Origin: Bordetella sp051960075
GTDB lineage: Bacteria > Pseudomonadota > Gammaproteobacteria > Burkholderiales > Burkholderiaceae_B
Assembly: GCF_051960075.1 (NCBI RefSeq)
Contig: NZ_JBQCER010000056.1
Location: 1 to 64,000 of the forward strand
Length of the DNA stretch: 64,000 bases
Reading direction: 5' to 3'
Part shown: positions 32,789 to 40,782 of the stretch, piece by piece
Numbering within the stretch: position 1 is the stretch's first letter
Layout of the letters: each line of letters opens with the position of its first letter
The notes under the pieces: generated by a model
Databases searched by the model: none
What the model was told of the DNA's origin: nothing
The model's input: the letters and a program-made list of their open reading frames with translations, nothing else
Program-made: the position numbers and the translations under genes

Positions 32789-33952
32789 TCAGGCGGCGGC
32801 CATGCAAGCGGGCCGGCGGTCCAGATGCCGGCTGTAGAGCGCCACCAGCAGGCCGGCTGCCGTGACGGCCGCGGCCGTCAGCGGCGTTGCGCCCAGCCCG
32901 AGGCCGTGATCGATGGTAACGCCGCCCAGCCATGCGCCCGCGGCGTTGCCCAGGTTGAAAGCCGCGATATTGAAGGCGGAGGCCAGGTTGGGCGCGCCGC
33001 CGGCCTTGGACAGTACGCGCATCTGCAGCGGCGGCACGGTCGCGAATGCCGCCGCGCCCAGCAAGGCGACGGTCGCGACCGCAGCGACCTTATCGTGCAA
33101 GGTCACGGAAAAAAGCGCGAGAACCAGGGCCAGCAGGGCCAGGCTGCCGATCAGCGTGGGCATCAGGTGCCTGTCGGCCAGCTTGCCGCCGTAGGTGTTG
33201 CCCAGCACCAGGCCCACGCCGAAGAGCAGCAGGATGGGCGAGACGGCGCCCGGTGAAAAACCGGCCAGGTTGGTCAGCAGCGGCGCGATGTAGGTAAAGG
33301 CCGTAAACACACCGCCGAAGCCCAGCACCGTCATGGCGAAGCCCAGCAGCACCTGCGGGCGGCCTAGGGCGCGCAGCTCGCAGCGCAGATCGCTTTGGTG
33401 CGAGCCGTGATCGGCCGGCACCAGCGCGGCGATGGCGGCCAACGCGGCCACGCCTACGGCCGCGACGGCCCAGAACGTGGCGCGCCAGCCCCAGGCCTGG
33501 CCCAGCCAGGTGCCGAAGGGCACGCCCAATACATTGGCCAGCGTCAGCCCGGTGAACATCAGCGCGATGGCCGAGGCCTGCTTGTCGGGCTTGACCAAGC
33601 TGGCGGCCACCACCGAGCCTACCCCGAAGAAAGCACCGTGCGCCAGCGAGGTCAGCACGCGGGCGGCCATGAGCGTGCCGTAGCCGGGAGACAGGGCGCA
33701 GGCCAGATTGCCGAGCGTGAAGATCACCATCATCCCCAGCAACAGTGTCTTGCGGGGCAGGTGTGCGGTGAGAATGGCGACGGGGGGCGCGCCCAGCGTT
33801 ACGCCCAGGGCATAGCCGGTGACCAGCAGGCCCGCCGACGACAGCGAGACGTGCAAGTCGGCGCCCACCTGCGGCAGCAGCCCCATGATGACGAATTCGG
33901 TGGTCCCGATGCCGAAGGCCCCCACGGCCAGAGCCCAAAGCGCGATAGGCAT
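32789..33952 (-). CDS. MFS efflux transporter (DHA1/AraJ-like)
   Basis: A 387-residue drug/metabolite efflux protein with about twelve hydrophobic helices. It opens with LWALAVGAFGIGTTEFVIMGLLPQVGADL, the DHA1 signature around helix 1, followed by TGYALGVTLGAPPVAILTAHLPRKTLLLGMM, the motif A loop. Length and motifs match NepI/AraJ-like pumps. The ATG at 33952 is chosen because the upstream extension crosses the divergent promoter. A LysR regulator is divergently transcribed 101 bases away, suggesting local control. Confidence 0.85.
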   Translation of the reverse strand: MPIALWALAVGAFGIGTTEFVIMGLLPQVGADLHVSLSSAGLLVTGYALGVTLGAPPVAILTAHLPRKTLLLGMMVIFTLGNLACALSPGYGTLMAARVLTSLAHGAFFGVGSVVAASLVKPDKQASAIALMFTGLTLANVLGVPFGTWLGQAWGWRATFWAVAAVGVAALAAIAALVPADHGSHQSDLRCELRALGRPQVLLGFAMTVLGFGGVFTAFTYIAPLLTNLAGFSPGAVSPILLLFGVGLVLGNTYGGKLADRHLMPTLIGSLALLALVLALFSVTLHDKVAAVATVALLGAAAFATVPPLQMRVLSKAGGAPNLASAFNIAAFNLGNAAGAWLGGVTIDHGLGLGATPLTAAAVTAAGLLVALYSRHLDRRPACMAAA

Positions 33953-34053
33953 GTTCCTTACTCCAGATGAAGAATGCGATGCCGAATTGTGAGCCTTGCA
34001 ATCTGTGAGAAAAATAGGCCTAAAATCAAAATACTTATGAATAAAAAGCAAAA

Positions 34054-34935
34054 ATGGCACTGAACTCGGACCTGCTGCGCGTATTCCTGGCCGTGGTCGA
34101 CACCGGCAGCATGAGTGCCGCCGCCGAACATCTCGGGCAGACGGCTTCGGGCGTCAGCCGGGGCTTGTCGCGCCTGGAAGAGCAACTGGGCGTGACGCTG
34201 CTCACGCGCACCACGCGGCGCATGGAGCTTACGGAAGAGGGGCATGTGTTCCAGGAGCGCGCGCGCGGCATCGTCGGCGCGATGGACGAGGCCGAGGAAT
34301 GCATGCGCATCCGCCATCAGCAGCCGTCGGGAATTTTGCGTGTGGACGCTTCGGCGCCGGTGATGCTGCACTGCGTGGTGCCGCACATGGCCGATTTCTA
34401 CGAACGCTATCCGCAGATCCGGCTCGAGCTCACCAGCAACGACCGCATCGTCGACCTGGTGGAATATCGCACCGACATTGCCTTGCGGGCCGGGACCTTG
34501 AGCGACTCTTCCCTGCATGCGCGGCATTTGAAGACCTCGCGCCTGCACATCGTGGCCAGTCCGCAATACATCGCCCGGCATGGCCGGCCGCGCACGGTGG
34601 CCGCGCTGAACAAGCATGTGCTGCTGGGGTTTACGCAGCCCGATACGCTCAACACCTGGCCGCTGCGGCACGCGCAAGGCAACAGCTATGCGGCGCGCCC
34701 CACGCTGGCGGCCTCGAGCGGCGAGACCCTGCGCGGTATGGCGCTGGCCGGCGTGGGGATTGCCTGCCTGTCGGAATTCATGCTGCGACAGGACCTGGAC
34801 ACGGGCAGATTGATTTCCGTGTTGGATACGCTGGACAACGGCTATCGCCAGCCGCTGCACGCGGTGTATTACCGCAATACGCAGCTGGCCCGGCGTATCG
34901 CCTGCTTCCTGGATTTCCTGTCGGAACGCATGTGA
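34054..34935 (+). CDS. LysR-family regulator, likely controlling the adjacent MFS pump
   Basis: A 293-residue LysR protein. The HTH region is MSAAAEHLGQTASGVSRGLSRLEEQLGVTLL (about 19-50), and the effector domain follows with VEYRTDIALRAGTLSDSSL near 142. Its ATG lies in an AT-rich 101-base gap that also holds the start of the divergent MFS efflux gene, the usual LysR autoregulation arrangement. The ligand is unknown. Confidence 0.87.
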   Translation: MALNSDLLRVFLAVVDTGSMSAAAEHLGQTASGVSRGLSRLEEQLGVTLLTRTTRRMELTEEGHVFQERARGIVGAMDEAEECMRIRHQQPSGILRVDASAPVMLHCVVPHMADFYERYPQIRLELTSNDRIVDLVEYRTDIALRAGTLSDSSLHARHLKTSRLHIVASPQYIARHGRPRTVAALNKHVLLGFTQPDTLNTWPLRHAQGNSYAARPTLAASSGETLRGMALAGVGIACLSEFMLRQDLDTGRLISVLDTLDNGYRQPLHAVYYRNTQLARRIACFLDFLSERM

Positions 34936-34950
34936 AGCGCGGCGGCCGCG

Positions 34951-35871
34951 CTACCAGGCGTGCAGCGCGTCGTCGGGAAAGGTGCCGTTCTTGACCGCGG
35001 CGACATAGCCGGCGAAAGCCGCCTGTATGCCCGGCGCGCCTTGCATGAAGTTGCGCACGAATTTTGCCATGCGTCCGAGATTGAGCCCCAGCATGTCGTG
35101 CATGACCAGCACCTGTCCGGCCGTGCCGCTGCCCGCGCCGATGCCGATGGTGGCGCAGGAGCGCATCTGGCCGGTGATGTCGGCCGCCAGGCGGGCAGGA
35201 ACCATCTCCAGCACCAGCATGCTCGCGCCGGCAGCCTCGAGCGCCAGGGCGTCGTTGCGCATGCGCGCGGCGTCTTCGTCCTGCCTGCCCTGGACGCGAT
35301 AGCCGCCCAGCGCCGCCACCGTCTGGGGCGTAAGCCCCAAGTGCCCGCAGACGGGCACGCCGCGTTCGATGAGGAACGCCGCCACCTCGACCGCCCAGCC
35401 GCCGCCCTCGAGTTTGATCATCTGCGCGCCGGCCTGCATCAGCTGCACGGCCGACGCCAAAGCCTGCTCGCGCGATTGCTGATAGCTGCCGAAAGGCAGA
35501 TCTGCAATGAGGAGCGCGCTGCCCTGGGTGCGCTCCAGCCCTTGCGCGACGCATTGGGTGTGATAGCGCATGTCTTCCAGCGACACGCCGACGGTGGTGG
35601 ATCGGCCCTGGCAGATCATGCCCAGCGAGTCGCCCACCAGAATGCAGTCGACGCCTGCGGCATCCGCAGCCGCCGCGAAGGTGGCGTCGTAGGCGGTGAG
35701 CATCGCGATTTTTTCGCCGCTCGCATGCATGTCGGCGATGCGCGCGGTCGTGATTTTTTTGCGCGGGGTTTGCGCCGCGCCACCATGGGGCGCCCCGCCG
35801 TAGGGCGCGGCGGTCTCGCTCGCGGTGTCGGGCCCGGCGGGCGCGCCGCCTCGAGATGCGTGATCTGTCAT
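34951..35871 (-). CDS. panB: 3-methyl-2-oxobutanoate hydroxymethyltransferase
   Basis: A 306-residue enzyme that makes ketopantoate, the first committed step of pantothenate synthesis. Core motifs are MLTAYDATFAAAADAAGVDCILVGDSLGM (about 57-85), HTQCVAQGLERTQGSALLIADLPFGSY, and PVCGHLGLTPQTVAALGGYRVQGR. The frame begins with about 37 residues rich in Gly, Ala and Pro that other PanB proteins lack, so an internal start is possible. The nine-base gap to the TetR-type gene upstream suggests co-transcription with it. panC was not found in this window. Confidence 0.94.
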   Translation of the reverse strand: MTDHASRGGAPAGPDTASETAAPYGGAPHGGAAQTPRKKITTARIADMHASGEKIAMLTAYDATFAAAADAAGVDCILVGDSLGMICQGRSTTVGVSLEDMRYHTQCVAQGLERTQGSALLIADLPFGSYQQSREQALASAVQLMQAGAQMIKLEGGGWAVEVAAFLIERGVPVCGHLGLTPQTVAALGGYRVQGRQDEDAARMRNDALALEAAGASMLVLEMVPARLAADITGQMRSCATIGIGAGSGTAGQVLVMHDMLGLNLGRMAKFVRNFMQGAPGIQAAFAGYVAAVKNGTFPDDALHAW

Positions 35872-35880
35872 GTCGGAACC

Positions 35881-36456
35881 TCAGCCCAGCGCGACGCGCA
35901 GCTGGGCTTCGAGATGGGTGGTGGGCACGACGCGCCAGCCGCTTTGCGCATAGCGCAGCCACCGCCCCAATACTAGGTGAGTCAGCAGGCTGGCCTGCGC
36001 GGCGATGTCGGAATCGGACGGCAGCGCACCGGTGGCGATCGCGGTACGCAGGCACTGCTTGAAGGTGGCTTCGATGCGGTCGTTGATATGGTTGATGCGT
36101 TCCTGCAGCCGGTTGTCTTCGGTGACGAGCGCATCGCCGGTGAGCACGCGCGTCATGCCGCGATTGCGTTCGGAAAAAGCCAGCAGCATGGTCGCGGTCT
36201 TGCGCGCCTGCATCAGGCCGCAGGTTTCGGCGGCCACGATCTGGTTGGCGAGCGTGAAGATCGTGGTTTCGATGAATTCGATCAGACCCTCGAACATCTG
36301 CGCCTTGCTGGCGTAGTGGCGGTAGAGCGCGGCTTCCGAGACGCGCATGCGCGCCGCCAGCGCAGCCGTCGTGACGCGCGCGGCATGCGGCTGCTCGAGC
36401 ATTTCGGCCAGCGCTTGCAGGATCTGGAGTTTTCGTTCGCCGGGCTTGGTGGCCAT
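35881..36456 (-). CDS. slmA: nucleoid occlusion factor SlmA (TetR family)
   Basis: A 191-residue TetR-type protein matching SlmA. The HTH has VTTAALAARMRVSEAALYRHYASKAQMFEGLIEFIETT near 28-62; the C-terminal helical domain has LLAFSERNRGMTRVLTGDALVTEDNRLQERINHINDRI. In other species SlmA binds specific DNA and blocks FtsZ rings over unsegregated chromosomes. Family length is about 190-200. It lies between panB and a HAD hydrolase gene on the same strand, as in several related genomes. Confidence 0.88.
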   Translation of the reverse strand: MATKPGERKLQILQALAEMLEQPHAARVTTAALAARMRVSEAALYRHYASKAQMFEGLIEFIETTIFTLANQIVAAETCGLMQARKTATMLLAFSERNRGMTRVLTGDALVTEDNRLQERINHINDRIEATFKQCLRTAIATGALPSDSDIAAQASLLTHLVLGRWLRYAQSGWRVVPTTHLEAQLRVALG

Positions 36457-36501
36457 GATGGAGTTCGATGCGGGTGATGCGGCCTCGGGCAGGCCGCCGG
36501 T

Positions 36502-37251
36502 TTACCCGCGCAAAGGCCGTCGCCGCAGCAGCAGGTCGCGGATCGAGTTTACCCGCAAGTCCACATAAGTCGGGCGTTGGAATCGCACCCGGGAAAAAGG
36601 CGTGCCGGGGTGGAACACGTGCACGGTACGCAAGCCCACGGCGCGGGCCGAACGCAGGTTGTCGAGCGTGTCTTCGACCAGCACGGCGCGCGCTGCGGGC
36701 ACGCCTTCGCGCGCCAACACGTAGCGCAGCAGCGCGGCCGAGGGCTTGGGCCGGAACTCGCCGTGCATCCGCATTTCTTCGATGCCCCAGAGGCTGTCGA
36801 AGTGACGCAGCAGGTTCAGGTGGCGCAGCACGGTCTTGGCGTAGCGCAGCGGCGCATTGGTGATCAGCACCTTGCGGCCCGGCAGGGCGCGCAGGGCTTT
36901 GGCCAGGCCGCGCTCCGCGCGCACCAATGCGGTCACGTCGAAGTCGTGGCTGCACCGCAGAAAATGGCTGAGGTTCACGCCGTGGTGCCGCGCCAGGCCG
37001 ATGGCCGTGGCGCCGTAGCGCTTCCAGTATTTTTGCCGCAGCGCGTTGGCCTCGTCGGCGTCCACGCCCAGCGTCTGGCGCACGGCCTGCGTCATGGCCA
37101 GATCGATGTGCGCGAAGATGGCGTGCGACGCGTCATGCAGCGTGTTGTCCAGGTCGAACAGCCACACGCGCCTGGCGTGCGACTCGGCCTGACGAGTGCG
37201 CTGCGCGCGCGCCACGGGGCGCGGCACGGGCCGGTGTTGCGTCGAACGCAT
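36502..37251 (-). CDS. HAD-superfamily pyrimidine 5'-nucleotidase
   Basis: A 249-residue HAD hydrolase. The catalytic DxDxT lies in VWLFDLDNTLHDAS (about 29-42). VLITNAPLRYAKTVLRHL carries the motif II Thr, and FRPKPSAALL with VLVEDTLDNLRSARAVG are motifs III and IV. The pattern matches the pyrimidine 5'-nucleotidase group, which releases nucleosides from UMP/CMP. It has an unusually basic N-terminus, and an internal start near residue 20 is possible. argB follows upstream on the same strand with a six-base gap. Confidence 0.87.
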   Translation of the reverse strand: MRSTQHRPVPRPVARAQRTRQAESHARRVWLFDLDNTLHDASHAIFAHIDLAMTQAVRQTLGVDADEANALRQKYWKRYGATAIGLARHHGVNLSHFLRCSHDFDVTALVRAERGLAKALRALPGRKVLITNAPLRYAKTVLRHLNLLRHFDSLWGIEEMRMHGEFRPKPSAALLRYVLAREGVPAARAVLVEDTLDNLRSARAVGLRTVHVFHPGTPFSRVRFQRPTYVDLRVNSIRDLLLRRRPLRG

Positions 37252-37257
37252 GATGCG

Positions 37258-38160
37258 TCAGGAAACGCGGATCATGGTGCCCACGCCCTGGTCGGTGAGC
37301 AGTTCCAGCAGCAGACAGTGCGGTACGCGGCCGTCGACGATGTGCACGGCGTTCACGCCGCTCTTGGCGGCCTCGAGCGAGCCGGCGATCTTGGGAATCA
37401 TGCCGCCCGAGATGGTGCCGTCGGCGATGAGTTCGTCGATTTTCGCCGGCGACAGTTCGCGCAGCAGGTTCTTGTTTTTGTCGAGCACGCCGGGAATGTT
37501 GGACATCATCAGCAGCTTCTCGGCGCCCAGCACCTTGGCGATCTCGCCGGCCACGACGTCGGCGTTGATGTTGTAGGCCTGACCATCTTCGCCGTAGCCG
37601 ATGGGAGAGATGACCGGGATGAACTGGTCGTCCTGCAGCGCCTTGACCACGGCCGGATTGATGCGGGTGATCTCGCCCACATAGCCGATGTCCAGGGATT
37701 TGCCCGGGTTTTCTTTATCGGGCATCTGCAGCTTGCGCGCGCGGATCATGCCGCCGTCCTTGCCGGTGAGGCCCACGGCCGAGCCGCCCGCCTCGTTGAT
37801 CATCATGACGATGTCCTGCTGCACCTGGCCGCCCAGTACCCACTCGACCACTTCCATGGTCTCGGCGTCGGTGACGCGCATGCCCTGGATGAAATTGCCC
37901 TGTTTGCCGACGCGGCGCAGCGCGTCGTCGATTTGCGGACCGCCGCCGTGCACCACCACCGGGTTCAGGCCCACCAGTTTGAGCATCACCACGTCGCGGG
38001 CGAAACTGTGCTGCAGGCGTTCGTCGGTCATGGCGTTGCCGCCGTATTTCACCACGATGGTCTTGCCGTGGAATCGTCGCAGATAAGGCAGCGCCTCGGA
38101 GAGTACGGCCGCTTTGACGGCAGGAGACGAGACAACGGCAGGGTCAGGGGTGTCGGTCAT
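37258..38160 (-). CDS. argB: acetylglutamate kinase
   Basis: A 300-residue kinase that phosphorylates N-acetylglutamate in arginine synthesis. It has the ATP site IVVKYGGNAMTD (about 35-46), the substrate loop VVHGGGPQIDDALRRVGK (about 72-89), and GYVGEITRINPAVV with NNIPGVLDKNKN-like MSNIPGVLDKNKN nucleotide region. Length matches the family. It is the only arginine gene in the window, although ArgP/ArgO lie 30 kb away. Confidence 0.96.
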   Translation of the reverse strand: MTDTPDPAVVSSPAVKAAVLSEALPYLRRFHGKTIVVKYGGNAMTDERLQHSFARDVVMLKLVGLNPVVVHGGGPQIDDALRRVGKQGNFIQGMRVTDAETMEVVEWVLGGQVQQDIVMMINEAGGSAVGLTGKDGGMIRARKLQMPDKENPGKSLDIGYVGEITRINPAVVKALQDDQFIPVISPIGYGEDGQAYNINADVVAGEIAKVLGAEKLLMMSNIPGVLDKNKNLLRELSPAKIDELIADGTISGGMIPKIAGSLEAAKSGVNAVHIVDGRVPHCLLLELLTDQGVGTMIRVS

Positions 38161-38181
38161 GGCGGTGAGAGGTGGCCCGTG

Positions 38182-38214
38182 AAAAATGCCGCCGTCCCGA
38201 ACGGTGGGCGGCGG
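38182..38214 (-). terminator. intrinsic terminator of the thioredoxin-like gene
   Basis: On the minus strand a GC-rich stem pairs CCGCCG/CGGCGG and CCC/GGG with one unpaired base (plus-strand 38189-38214), followed by CATTTTT. It lies 22 bases past the gene's stop and upstream of argB. Confidence 0.65.
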
Positions 38215-38235
38215 CGGTTCGTGCGCAATTGTAGA

Positions 38236-38727
38236 TCAGCCAGCCAGGGCTTTTTCGACGGCGGCGTGGAACTGGGCGGGGTCGTATTCGCCCAGATAGC
38301 GCTTGACGATATGCCCCTGCCGATCGATGAGGAAGGCGGTGGGCGTGAGTCGCACGTCGCCGAATGCCCGGGCCAGCGTGCCCTGGCTGTCCAGCGCCAC
38401 GGGGAAGGGCAGCTTGCGGGTCTGGGCGTAGTTTTCGACATAGCCCGGCTTGTCATAGGACATGGCCACGGCCAGAGTGACGTAGCCCTTGGGCTCGTAA
38501 TGCCGGTAGTCTGCGACCGTGGCGGGCATCTGCTGCATGCAGGTGACGCAGTCGGTCGCCCAGAACTTCACGAGCACGACCTTGCCGCGCAACTGCGCCA
38601 TGGTGATCGTCTTGCCGTCGAGTGTCTTGAACGCGACGTCGGGCGCGGCGGGGGCCGGGTGCCAGACGAACCAGCCGGCAATACCCACCACCACCGCGAC
38701 AAGCAGGGCGATCAGCGGTTTTTTCAT
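38236..38727 (-). CDS. membrane-anchored thioredoxin-like protein (TlpA/ResA type)
   Basis: A 163-residue redoxin with a single N-terminal membrane anchor (residues 5-22) and a periplasmic thioredoxin fold. The active site is KFWATDCVTCMQQMP (CVTC, about 76-79), and the TPTAFLIDRQGHI cis-proline follows near 128. It likely reduces disulfides of periplasmic partners such as cytochrome c apoproteins, but the partner is unknown. The ATG at 38727 is preferred; an upstream one would disrupt the anchor. Confidence 0.87.
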   Translation of the reverse strand: MKKPLIALLVAVVVGIAGWFVWHPAPAAPDVAFKTLDGKTITMAQLRGKVVLVKFWATDCVTCMQQMPATVADYRHYEPKGYVTLAVAMSYDKPGYVENYAQTRKLPFPVALDSQGTLARAFGDVRLTPTAFLIDRQGHIVKRYLGEYDPAQFHAAVEKALAG

Positions 38728-38752
38728 CGCCGGGCCGCCCCAAGATGAAAAG

Positions 38753-38797
38753 CGCCCCCCTCGGGGGGGCAGCAAGCCGCAGGCGCAGCGTGGGGGG
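38753..38797. repeat. GC-rich dispersed intergenic repeat, copy 1
   Basis: A block of GCGCCCCCCTCGGGGGGGC followed by AGCAAGCCGCAGGCGCAGCG and a G-run. The C-run/G-run forms a hairpin. A related block with the same plan (C-run, G-run, then CAGCRA...GCGCA and G-run) lies at 51691-51727, also just upstream of a gene. Confidence 0.55.
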
Positions 38798-38803
38798 TAA
38801 TTT

Positions 38804-39532
38804 TCATTTGATGGGCATGGCCTGCATGGTGTCGCTGCCGTTCTCGATGGGGGCCGGGCCGGACGTCGGCGCGCTGCCGCCGCTGCCGTTGCTGGGCGTC
38901 GACGTGGTGGCGGCGCCCGACAGGCGGATGGCCTCGTCGCGGCTGATGTAGGTAAACATTTTTACCACTTTCACGATACCGCCGACACTGGCGGCGGTCT
39001 TGGCGGCGATGTCACCCTCTTCCTGGGTGACCTTGCCCATCATGTAGACCACACCCCGGTTGACGGTGGTGACGATGGCGCCCGAGGGCACGTCCTTGGT
39101 GCTAAGCAGGGACGTGCGCACCTTGGAGCTGAGCCAGGCGTCGTTGCTGCGGCCTTCGAACGGTTCGGCAGGGCCGACGTCGAGCTGGTTGATGACGGAT
39201 TTGACCTTCTCGATACCCTGAGCGATGGTCGTGGCCTGATCCTTGGCTGCCTGGGTGGGCACGTCGCCGGTGAGCAGCACGTTGCCTTCGTAGGCGACGG
39301 CGTTGACGCGAGCGGCGTCGCCCAGCTGTTTGGCGATCTGGAACTGGGCCTTGAAGGCCATGGTCTGGTCGTCGAGCTGGGTGCCCGACGAGCGACGATC
39401 GGTGAACACCGAGGCGCCGACGGCTGCGCCGCCGAGCATCAGCGGGATGCAGCCGGTCAGGCTCGAGGCGGTGCCGGTCAGGGCGGCGGCCAGCAGCGCG
39501 GCGCGCAGGGCCATGCGGGGCGTGAACGTCAT
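38804..39532 (-). CDS. dolP: BON-domain lipoprotein DolP/YraP
   Basis: A 242-residue outer-membrane lipoprotein. The signal peptide ends in a lipobox SLTGC (Cys near residue 27). Two BON domains follow: MAFKAQFQIAKQLGDAARVNAVAYEGNVLLTGDVP (about 65-100) and SNDAWLSSKVRTSLLSTKDVPSGAI (about 135-160). DolP maintains outer-membrane integrity and supports division-site amidase activity in E. coli. It overlaps diaA by four bases (ATGA). The tail after about 215 is Gly/Ser/Pro-rich and low complexity. Confidence 0.9.
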   Translation of the reverse strand: MTFTPRMALRAALLAAALTGTASSLTGCIPLMLGGAAVGASVFTDRRSSGTQLDDQTMAFKAQFQIAKQLGDAARVNAVAYEGNVLLTGDVPTQAAKDQATTIAQGIEKVKSVINQLDVGPAEPFEGRSNDAWLSSKVRTSLLSTKDVPSGAIVTTVNRGVVYMMGKVTQEEGDIAAKTAASVGGIVKVVKMFTYISRDEAIRLSGAATTSTPSNGSGGSAPTSGPAPIENGSDTMQAMPIK

Positions 39533-40122
39533 TCGGTGTCTCCTAGCAAGAGGGCGTCGATGCCGTCGCACATGGCGTGCAGCAGCAGTCCGTGAACTTC
39601 CTGGATGCGCATGGTGCGGTCGTTGGGCACGCACAGATGGACGTCGTGCGCGCCGAGCAACTGGCCGATCTGGCCGCCGTTCTTGCCCGTGAGGGCGACG
39701 ACGTGCAGGTCGCGTTCTTGCGCGGCCTGGATGGCCCGCATGACGTTGGGCGAATTGCCGCTGGTGGACAGGGCCACCAGCACGTCTCCGGGCTGGCCCA
39801 GGGCGCCGACCTGGCGTTCGTAGATTTCCTCGAAGCCGTAGTCGTTGCCCACGGCGGTAAGGATGGCGGTATCGGTATTGAGGGCAATGCCGGCAAGCGG
39901 CAGGCGTTCGCGCTCGAAGCGGCCGACCAGCTCGGCGATGAAGTGCTGGGCGTCGGCGGCCGAGCCGCCGTTGCCGCAGGCCAGGATCTTGCCGTTGTTG
40001 GCCAGGGCCGTGAACATCAGCTCGACCGCGGCCGCGAGCGGCTCGGCCAGGTCGTTCATGCTCAGTTCGATGACGCCGATGGCGTCGCGGAAATGCGCAG
40101 TCATACGGGAGGTCAGATTCAT
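39529..40122 (-). CDS. diaA: SIS-domain protein DiaA/GmhA type
   Basis: A 197-residue sugar-isomerase-domain protein. The phosphate-binding loop ILACGNGGSAADAQHFIAELVGR (about 45-67) and VALSTSGNSPNVMRAIQAA (about 110) are clear. It could be phosphoheptose isomerase GmhA or the DnaA-binding initiation factor DiaA. The yraN-diaA-dolP order with a divergent rsmI, exactly as in E. coli, favours DiaA. The ATG at 40122 is chosen over one 48 bases upstream. Confidence 0.88.
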   Translation of the reverse strand: MNLTSRMTAHFRDAIGVIELSMNDLAEPLAAAVELMFTALANNGKILACGNGGSAADAQHFIAELVGRFERERLPLAGIALNTDTAILTAVGNDYGFEEIYERQVGALGQPGDVLVALSTSGNSPNVMRAIQAAQERDLHVVALTGKNGGQIGQLLGAHDVHLCVPNDRTMRIQEVHGLLLHAMCDGIDALLLGDTE

Positions 40123-40227
40123 GGGACGGATTATCTCATGGGGGCGCAAGCGGGTTTTTTCGGGATGCAACGGCGTGGGGGGAAATATTGCAGTCCTTTG
40201 CGGAGGGATTGCCCGGCGGGAATTTTT

Positions 40228-40740
40228 TTATTCGGACATGAAAATGTGGCGCAGCCAGACGGCCTGGCCTGCGTCGAACAGCACGGCGTCAAAACGCACG
40301 GGCGGAACGCGACCTTGCCAGTGGCGACGCGCAAGTCCCGGCAAAATCAGGGCGGCGGCGCCTGCCAGGCGGCGTTGCTTGGCCGGATCGATGCTGGCTC
40401 CCGCGCCGCCGTGGCTCGCGCGGGCCCGGGCGCGTACTTCTACCAGCACCAGCGTGTCGCCGTCGCGCATGACCAGATCGATCTCGCCGGGCGCAGCGCG
40501 CAGATTGCGCGCCAGCAGCTGCAGGCCGGCGCGTGCCAGCAATTCCAGTGCCCGGTCTTCGAAATCCAGCCCCGTGCGCTGTGTGGGCGAGAGTTGCGGA
40601 TCTTGCTTGCGCGAGGTCGATTGGCGTGCGTTCCGCTTGCGCTGGCGCCGCTCGTGCTGACTGCGCCTGGCGACATCGGCCAGGGCATAGGCCAGCAGAA
40701 CGTCGGCGGGCGGCCGGTCGTGTTCAGGAGGGATATCCAT
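40228..40740 (-). CDS. yraN: YraN/UPF0102 endonuclease-like protein
   Basis: A 170-residue protein of the UPF0102 family, a restriction-endonuclease-like fold. The core is GLDFEDRALELLARAGLQLLARNLRA, then the GEIDLVMRDGDTLVLVEVRAR metal-site motif (Glu-Ile-Asp and Glu-Val-Arg, about 85-105). The first 50 residues are basic and not part of the domain. Function is unproven in any organism. It lies upstream of diaA on the same strand and divergent from rsmI. Confidence 0.88.
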   Translation of the reverse strand: MDIPPEHDRPPADVLLAYALADVARRSQHERRQRKRNARQSTSRKQDPQLSPTQRTGLDFEDRALELLARAGLQLLARNLRAAPGEIDLVMRDGDTLVLVEVRARARASHGGAGASIDPAKQRRLAGAAALILPGLARRHWQGRVPPVRFDAVLFDAGQAVWLRHIFMSE

Positions 40741-40782
40741 GCGGCTACACTGGCACGGTTTTCACAGCCGCGGTGCGCCGCA

